Shown here in pieces: positions 22,776 to 26,115 of a stretch of 26,115 nucleotides of DNA. The stretch comes from Candidatus Woesearchaeota archaeon (GTDB lineage: Archaea; Nanobdellota; Nanobdellia; Woesearchaeales; WJKL01), in the NCBI GenBank assembly GCA_019322535.1, contig JAHWIM010000070.1:1-26115 (forward strand), written 5' to 3'. Under the pieces are notes generated by a model. It was not told where the DNA came from. It was given only the letters and a program-made list of their open reading frames with translations, and ran no database searches. The translations under genes and the position numbers were made by a program. Every line of letters begins with the position of its first letter. Positions within the stretch are counted from its first letter, which is position 1.

Positions 22776-22863
22776 TAGCCCTACTCGGATTTGAACCGAG
22801 GTCAACAGGTTTCTCCAGAAAACTTCCAGAACCTGTTATGCTTGGCCACTACACCATAGGGCT
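22776..22863 (-). tRNA. tRNA-Gln(CUG) with one short intron
   Basis: An 88-base gene that gives a 73-base tRNA after a 15-base intron is removed. Acceptor AGCCCTA/TAGGGCT with discriminator A; D-arm GTGTAGTGGCCAAGCAT; anticodon stem ACAGG/CCTGT with loop TTCTGG plus A, anticodon CTG; T-arm CTCGG TTCAAAT CCGAG, fully paired. It is closely related to the nearby tRNA-Gln(UUG), especially in the D-arm, so the two arose by duplication. No CCA is encoded. Confidence 0.9.
22811..22825 (-). other. tRNA-Gln(CUG) intron, 37/38
   Basis: A 15-base intron. Bulge-helix-bulge: 5' bulge GG|A, helix TTCT with GGAG (two wobble pairs), 3' bulge AA|A, and an inner AG/CT pair around TTTT. The intron repeats part of the exon (TTCTGGA occurs twice), which leaves some doubt about exact edges, but this placement gives a normal loop TTCTGGA. 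Confidence 0.68.
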
Positions 22864-22885
22864 GTATCAAAATAAAAAAAGAACT

Positions 22886-23608
22886 TTATTTATTAAGCTT
22901 TTTCTTTAATTTTCCAACAAATCTTTTCCCTCTCTGTATGCGGTTATATCTCATTATTTTTCTATTAAAAGCATTAAGTAAAGCTATTGTAAAAATAATG
23001 CTTTCTTTAATTAGTTTCTTGGAAATCCTGTTCAATTTCCTCTCTGGATCAGCTTGTTTCCTGTATATAAACAAATCCCAAAATAAGCCAACAATGTAAT
23101 TCTGTTTTTTATATTCGACACTGTGGCTTTTTCTTGCAAGCTTTTCAAAACAATCCTCTGGTTTTAAAGGAGGAATAATCTTAGATCTTATCTGAAATTC
23201 AAACTTATGAATGTTCTGATCAACATATTTTTCAAAATCATCTTCTGTTAAATGAAACAATAATTTAGTATGAGAAGGAGAAGCAATATCCATTAAGTAA
23301 TGAGTGCTCCTTCCAAGAGTATAAAATGCTTCTTTAATCTTTTTATCTTTATACAAATCAAATGCTTTTTCAAACAAATAAATGCCCTTTGTTTTTGCAT
23401 CTAAGAAAAATCTCGAATTACCTGTTTTTGAATGTGGATTATAGAAATGGTCTGTTCCAAAAAGACTAATGTCTTTTGGGTCTAGAGAAATATTTGGATA
23501 ATCTTCTTTTATGCAAGCATCTTCTATCAGTTTTTCATATTTATTAAAATGTTTTCTTCTAAACTGCAATGCGTGCTTTATTATAAAACGATGTGTTTCT
23601 GAAAACAT
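22886..23608 (-). CDS. Zinc-dependent phospholipase C / P1 nuclease-like protein
   Basis: The 240-aa protein (ATG 23608; an in-frame TTG at 23614 would overlap the dphB stop) has the pattern of the zinc phospholipase C/S1-P1 nuclease fold: ETHRFIIKHAL near the N-terminus, GTDHFYNPHSKTG (Asp and His ligands, about 51-63), RSTHYLMDIASPSH (His, Asp and His, about 100-113) and FEKYVDQNIHKFE. The usual N-terminal Trp of the mature enzyme is Phe here. No signal peptide is visible although characterised members are secreted, so it may act inside the cell or leave by another route. The C-terminus is strongly basic. It starts two bases after dphB and is probably co-transcribed with it. Confidence 0.75.
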   Translation of the reverse strand: MFSETHRFIIKHALQFRRKHFNKYEKLIEDACIKEDYPNISLDPKDISLFGTDHFYNPHSKTGNSRFFLDAKTKGIYLFEKAFDLYKDKKIKEAFYTLGRSTHYLMDIASPSHTKLLFHLTEDDFEKYVDQNIHKFEFQIRSKIIPPLKPEDCFEKLARKSHSVEYKKQNYIVGLFWDLFIYRKQADPERKLNRISKKLIKESIIFTIALLNAFNRKIMRYNRIQRGKRFVGKLKKKLNK

Positions 23609-23610
23609 TT

Positions 23611-24342
23611 TCAAAATCTACCAAGAGCCTCTTCTTCTATAAAATGAAGTTTTGCAGGAACAACCAAGCAATAAGGAGGCTTTCCAAAATCAATTTCCTT
23701 TATTTCAGAAGCCTTTCCTTTTTTAATAAAAAAATCCTCTGCTCCAATTCTTGCACAACCAACACAAAGATGTTCTTCTGGCATTCCTTGCTTAATCAAA
23801 TATTCAGTAGCTTCTTTAATAGTCAAAAACCTGCTCTCTTCAGGATTTAAATCAAGCAAAAACAAAGTATGCAAATCATTCTTCAAATTTCTCTCCAAAA
23901 CTTCATAAGGAGCTTTAACATTTGAATTCTCAAAAGGTATTGAAGTTACTTTGCCAAACTTGTAAACTTCTAAACCAGTAATTCCAATTGCATTAATTAT
24001 AGAAGTATTATGAACAACAGATGTTTTTATCCCTGCTTTCTTTGCTCTCAATAATAAATCAGTGTGAGTTGTTGCACACATCGGATCTCCAATAACTAAA
24101 AAAGCAACTTCTTTATCTTTAGCATTTTTCAAAATAGTCTCTTCTGCTTTTTTCTCCACCAATTCCCTATTTGCTAAAATTATCTTCTTACCATAATATT
24201 CTTCCAGCTTAGAAATTGAAATTTGCAGAATAGATGTATAGCTTTCTAAATAAACAAAATCACATTTCTTAACAATTGAAAGACCTTTTACAGTAATATC
24301 TTTTTCATCATTTAATCCAATACCTATAAAATATAATGTCAT
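23611..24342 (-). CDS. dphB: Diphthine synthase
   Basis: DphB (Dph5) methylates the modified histidine of elongation factor aEF2 using SAM, a step of diphthamide synthesis. The 243-aa protein is full length: N-terminal LYFIGIGLNDEKDITVKGL, YLESYTS (31-37), the SAM-site loop VIGDPMCATTHTDLL (83-97), VHNTSIINAIGITGLEVYKF, and C-terminal CVGCARIGAEDFFIKKGKAS. The ATG is about 27 bases from a TATA box at 24364-24373, fitting a leaderless transcript. It is divergent from the purine-salvage operon. Confidence 0.95.
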   Translation of the reverse strand: MTLYFIGIGLNDEKDITVKGLSIVKKCDFVYLESYTSILQISISKLEEYYGKKIILANRELVEKKAEETILKNAKDKEVAFLVIGDPMCATTHTDLLLRAKKAGIKTSVVHNTSIINAIGITGLEVYKFGKVTSIPFENSNVKAPYEVLERNLKNDLHTLFLLDLNPEESRFLTIKEATEYLIKQGMPEEHLCVGCARIGAEDFFIKKGKASEIKEIDFGKPPYCLVVPAKLHFIEEEALGRF

Positions 24343-24361
24343 AAGATATCAAATAATAAAG

Positions 24362-24401
24362 AAGTTTATAAAACTTATTCATAAGTAAATTTTTTAAATA
24401 T
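24362..24401. promoter_or_regulatory. Divergent promoters of dphB and the purine-salvage operon
   Basis: On the minus strand TTTTATAAAC (24364-24373) serves dphB; it lies in a palindrome, AAGTTT-ATA-AAACTT (24362-24376). On the + strand TTTTTTAAATAT (24390-24401) lies 30-40 bases before the ATG at 24431. The two TATA boxes are about 25 bases apart. Confidence 0.55.
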
Positions 24402-24430
24402 CCCCATATTTCTAATCATTTAGTGGCAAT

Positions 24431-25180
24431 ATGGTAAAAATTGGAATTATTGGTGGAAGTGGATTAGATAATCCAGATATTCTAGAAGAAGCTAAAGCCA
24501 TGGAAGTTGAAACTCCTTACGGAAAGCCTTCAAGTTCTTTGAAAGTTGGGAAGATTAAAGGGGTTGATGTTGTACTAATTGCAAGACACGGAAGAGAACA
24601 TACAATCCCCCCCACAAAAGTTAATTTTAGGGCAAATATTCATGCTTTGAAAGAACAGAGCTGTACTCATATATTAGCTACAACTGCTGTTGGAAGTTTA
24701 AGAGAGGAAATAGGTAGAGGACATTTAGTGATATTAGATCAATTTATTGATTTCACAAGGCACAGAAATATAACCTTCTATGAAAAGTTCAAGCCTAATA
24801 AACCAGAACATACTCCTATGGCAGAACCTTTTGATAAAAATTTGAGAGGATTAATGATTAAGAAATGCAAAGAGCTTAAGATATTCTGCCATGAAAAAGG
24901 AACAGTTGTTACAATTGAAGGTCCTCGTTTTAGCACTAAAGCTGAAAGTAAAATGTTTAGAACATGGGGTGCTGATGTTATAAATATGTCAATAGCTCCT
25001 GAAGCTGCTTTAGCAAATGAATCTAAGATTCCTTATGCAGCTGTTGCTATGAGCACTGATTATGACTGCTGGAAAGAGGACGAAGAACCAGTTACATGGG
25101 AAGCTGTGCTTGAAATATTTAAAGCAAATGTTGAGAAAGTTACTAATTTGTTAGTTGGAGTTATACCTGGGGTGAAATAA
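24431..25180 (+). CDS. mtnP: S-methyl-5'-thioadenosine phosphorylase
   Basis: MTA phosphorylase splits methylthioadenosine, the by-product of polyamine synthesis, with phosphate into adenine and methylthioribose-1-phosphate. The 249-aa protein has GGSGLD (8-13), RHGREHTIPPTKVNFRANI (52-70), TTAVGSL (84-90), DQFIDFT (103-109), VTIEGPRFSTKAESKMFR, GADVINMSIAPEAALANE and the C-terminal STDYDCWKEDEEPVTWEAVL. The last segment matches MTA phosphorylases rather than inosine/guanosine-specific PNPs. Its stop abuts the next ATG; adenine it makes can be used by the APRT two genes on. Confidence 0.93.
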   Translation: MVKIGIIGGSGLDNPDILEEAKAMEVETPYGKPSSSLKVGKIKGVDVVLIARHGREHTIPPTKVNFRANIHALKEQSCTHILATTAVGSLREEIGRGHLVILDQFIDFTRHRNITFYEKFKPNKPEHTPMAEPFDKNLRGLMIKKCKELKIFCHEKGTVVTIEGPRFSTKAESKMFRTWGADVINMSIAPEAALANESKIPYAAVAMSTDYDCWKEDEEPVTWEAVLEIFKANVEKVTNLLVGVIPGVK

Positions 25181-25552
25181 ATGGGAATACAAGTTGATTT
25201 TAATCCAGACTTAGCATTAAGAGATTATTCTGAGTTTGAGAAAGGAAATAGGAAAGAAGAAGAGTGTATTCCTAAAGATTTGAAAAAAGGAGAAATTTAT
25301 AATTTTTTGAAAAAAGGACAGAGATTGTATTGGTTAAGTGATGATGATCATTGGAAAAAAGGAGAAATGCCTTTATGCAAAACAGAAGGAAATCAAAAAT
25401 TATCAAGACCAATTGCCAGCATTAAGATGCTTGAAGTTATTCATTTTTTAGAGGGGGGGAAAGTTTGGACAAAAGGAAAATATAAAGTTATAGATGTCTT
25501 TGATCCAGATGATCCAAAAATTAATTTTGAAGCTTGTATGAGGGTGAAATAA
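25181..25552 (+). CDS. Unknown 123-aa protein inside the purine-salvage operon
   Basis: The ATG follows the mtnP stop with no gap, and the stop is one base before the APRT ATG. The protein is mixed alpha-beta and acidic at both ends: FNPDLALRDYSEFEKGNRKE, then IPKDLKKGEIYNFLKKGQRL, YWLSDDDHW, KLSRPIASIKMLEVIHFLEG and VWTKGKYKVIDVFDPDDP. The order of short strands with 'GxxYxFLKKGxRLYW' and 'GKYKVIDVF' loosely recalls small beta-barrel (PUA/ASCH-like) proteins, but I cannot support a family. A link to adenine or methylthioribose handling is inferred only from position. Confidence 0.85.
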   Translation: MGIQVDFNPDLALRDYSEFEKGNRKEEECIPKDLKKGEIYNFLKKGQRLYWLSDDDHWKKGEMPLCKTEGNQKLSRPIASIKMLEVIHFLEGGKVWTKGKYKVIDVFDPDDPKINFEACMRVK

Positions 25553-25553
25553 A

Positions 25554-26087
25554 ATGCCAGAATTAGTTAAATCAAAAATAAGAACCATTCCTCATTGGCC
25601 TAAGCAAGGTGTAATGTTCAGAGATATTACAACATTATTGAAAGATAAAGAAGGATATAATCATATGATTGAGTTATTGGTTAAAAGATATAAAGACATG
25701 AATGTTGATGTTATTGTTGGAGTTGAAAGTAGGGGTTTTATAACAGGAGCTGTTTTAGCACACAGATTAGGAGTTGGATTTGTTCCAATAAGAAAGCCAG
25801 GAAAACTTCCAGCAGAAACAGTTTCTGAAGAGTATAAAACAGAATATAGCACAGATAAAATAGAGGTTCACAAAGATGCTATTCCTCCTGGAAGTAATGT
25901 TTTGCTTGTTGATGATTTGATTGCAACAGGCGGGACAGCATTAGCTGCTGCAAATTTGATAAAAAAGTTGAATGGAAATGTAGTTGAATGTTCTTTTATC
26001 ATAGATTTACCTGATTTAGGTGGCAAAAAGAAGCTTGAACAAGCTGGATATAATGTATTTAATCTGGTTGAATTCGAAGGAGAATAA
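25554..26087 (+). CDS. apt: Adenine phosphoribosyltransferase
   Basis: APRT converts adenine and PRPP to AMP and pyrophosphate. The 177-aa protein is full length for the bacterial-type family: KIRTIPHWPKQGVMFRDITT (8-27), VGVESRGFITGAVLAHRLGV (55-74), FVPIRKPGKLPAETVSEEY (76-94), the PRPP-binding motif VLLVDDLIATGGTA (116-129) and the C-terminal FIIDLPDLGGKKKLE. It lies last in the mtnP operon, so adenine freed from methylthioadenosine can be recaptured as AMP. The remaining 28 bases of the window hold no recognisable feature. Confidence 0.95.
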   Translation: MPELVKSKIRTIPHWPKQGVMFRDITTLLKDKEGYNHMIELLVKRYKDMNVDVIVGVESRGFITGAVLAHRLGVGFVPIRKPGKLPAETVSEEYKTEYSTDKIEVHKDAIPPGSNVLLVDDLIATGGTALAAANLIKKLNGNVVECSFIIDLPDLGGKKKLEQAGYNVFNLVEFEGE

Positions 26088-26115
26088 GCTAAACCTATAT
26101 TCTACAAGACAGAAA

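Noticed and set aside
24607..25460. C7 and G7 runs in mtnP and the unknown gene (about 24607-24613 and 25453-25459) as phase-variation tracts
   Set aside because: They are short, encode ordinary Pro-Pro and Gly-Gly codons in housekeeping genes, and the frames are intact; chance is the simpler explanation.

Overview
The window reads as AT-rich archaeal chromosome. Archaeal-type genes include prefoldin alpha, FtsY, S27e, aIF2-alpha, Nop10, a PAC2 proteasome chaperone, L44e, Gins51 and diphthine synthase. Two tRNA-Gln genes carry bulge-helix-bulge introns, and many starts look leaderless behind TATA boxes. Tight packing, small Cys-rich and membrane proteins, and a huge dockerin/FG-GAP/cadherin-like surface protein suggest a DPANN lineage (Woesearchaeota/Pacearchaeota-like). 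That placement is inference.

Layout: 1-3160 (+) holds the end of scpA, then a 57-aa ORF, prefoldin alpha, ftsY and a Nudix hydrolase. 3209-3834 (+) is a pair of small membrane proteins. 3829-4521 (-) is a Hel308-like helicase that stops after its first RecA domain. 4554-16862 (-) is a very tight run: AbrB-like regulator, 2723-aa surface protein, enolase, MazG-like protein, histidine-phosphatase-type phosphoglycerate mutase, GpmI-type mutase homologue, 80-aa four-Cys protein. 16988-19342 (-) is the translation/ribosome cluster PAC2, Nop10, aIF2-alpha, S27e, then L44e. 19479-19646 (+) is a CxxC-x17-CxxC zinc protein with a perfect stem-loop before its ribosome-binding site. Gins51 (-) and a radical SAM-TRAM protein (+) are divergent. 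21627-24342 (-) holds an S-layer-like secreted protein, tRNA-Gln(UUG), a winged-helix-like protein, tRNA-Gln(CUG), a zinc phospholipase C-like protein and dphB. 24431-26087 (+) is a purine-salvage operon: MTA phosphorylase, an unknown protein, APRT.

Most notable: (1) the GpmI homologue lacks the catalytic Ser, one Asp and one His ligand of its metal centre, while the neighbouring dPGM-type protein keeps its catalytic residues; (2) tRNA-Gln(UUG) appears to have two introns, one in the T-arm, both fitting canonical bulge-helix-bulge geometry; (3) the giant surface protein joins dockerin-like repeats, alternating 63/64-residue FG-GAP blades, a triplicated unrecognised domain, cadherin-like repeats and about 20 uninterrupted pentapeptide units, and is apparently co-transcribed with lower-glycolysis genes behind an AbrB regulator with its own ATCAGAT boxes. 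No CRISPR array, transposase, phage gene or classical defence system was seen. No gene-free stretch exceeds 300 bases.
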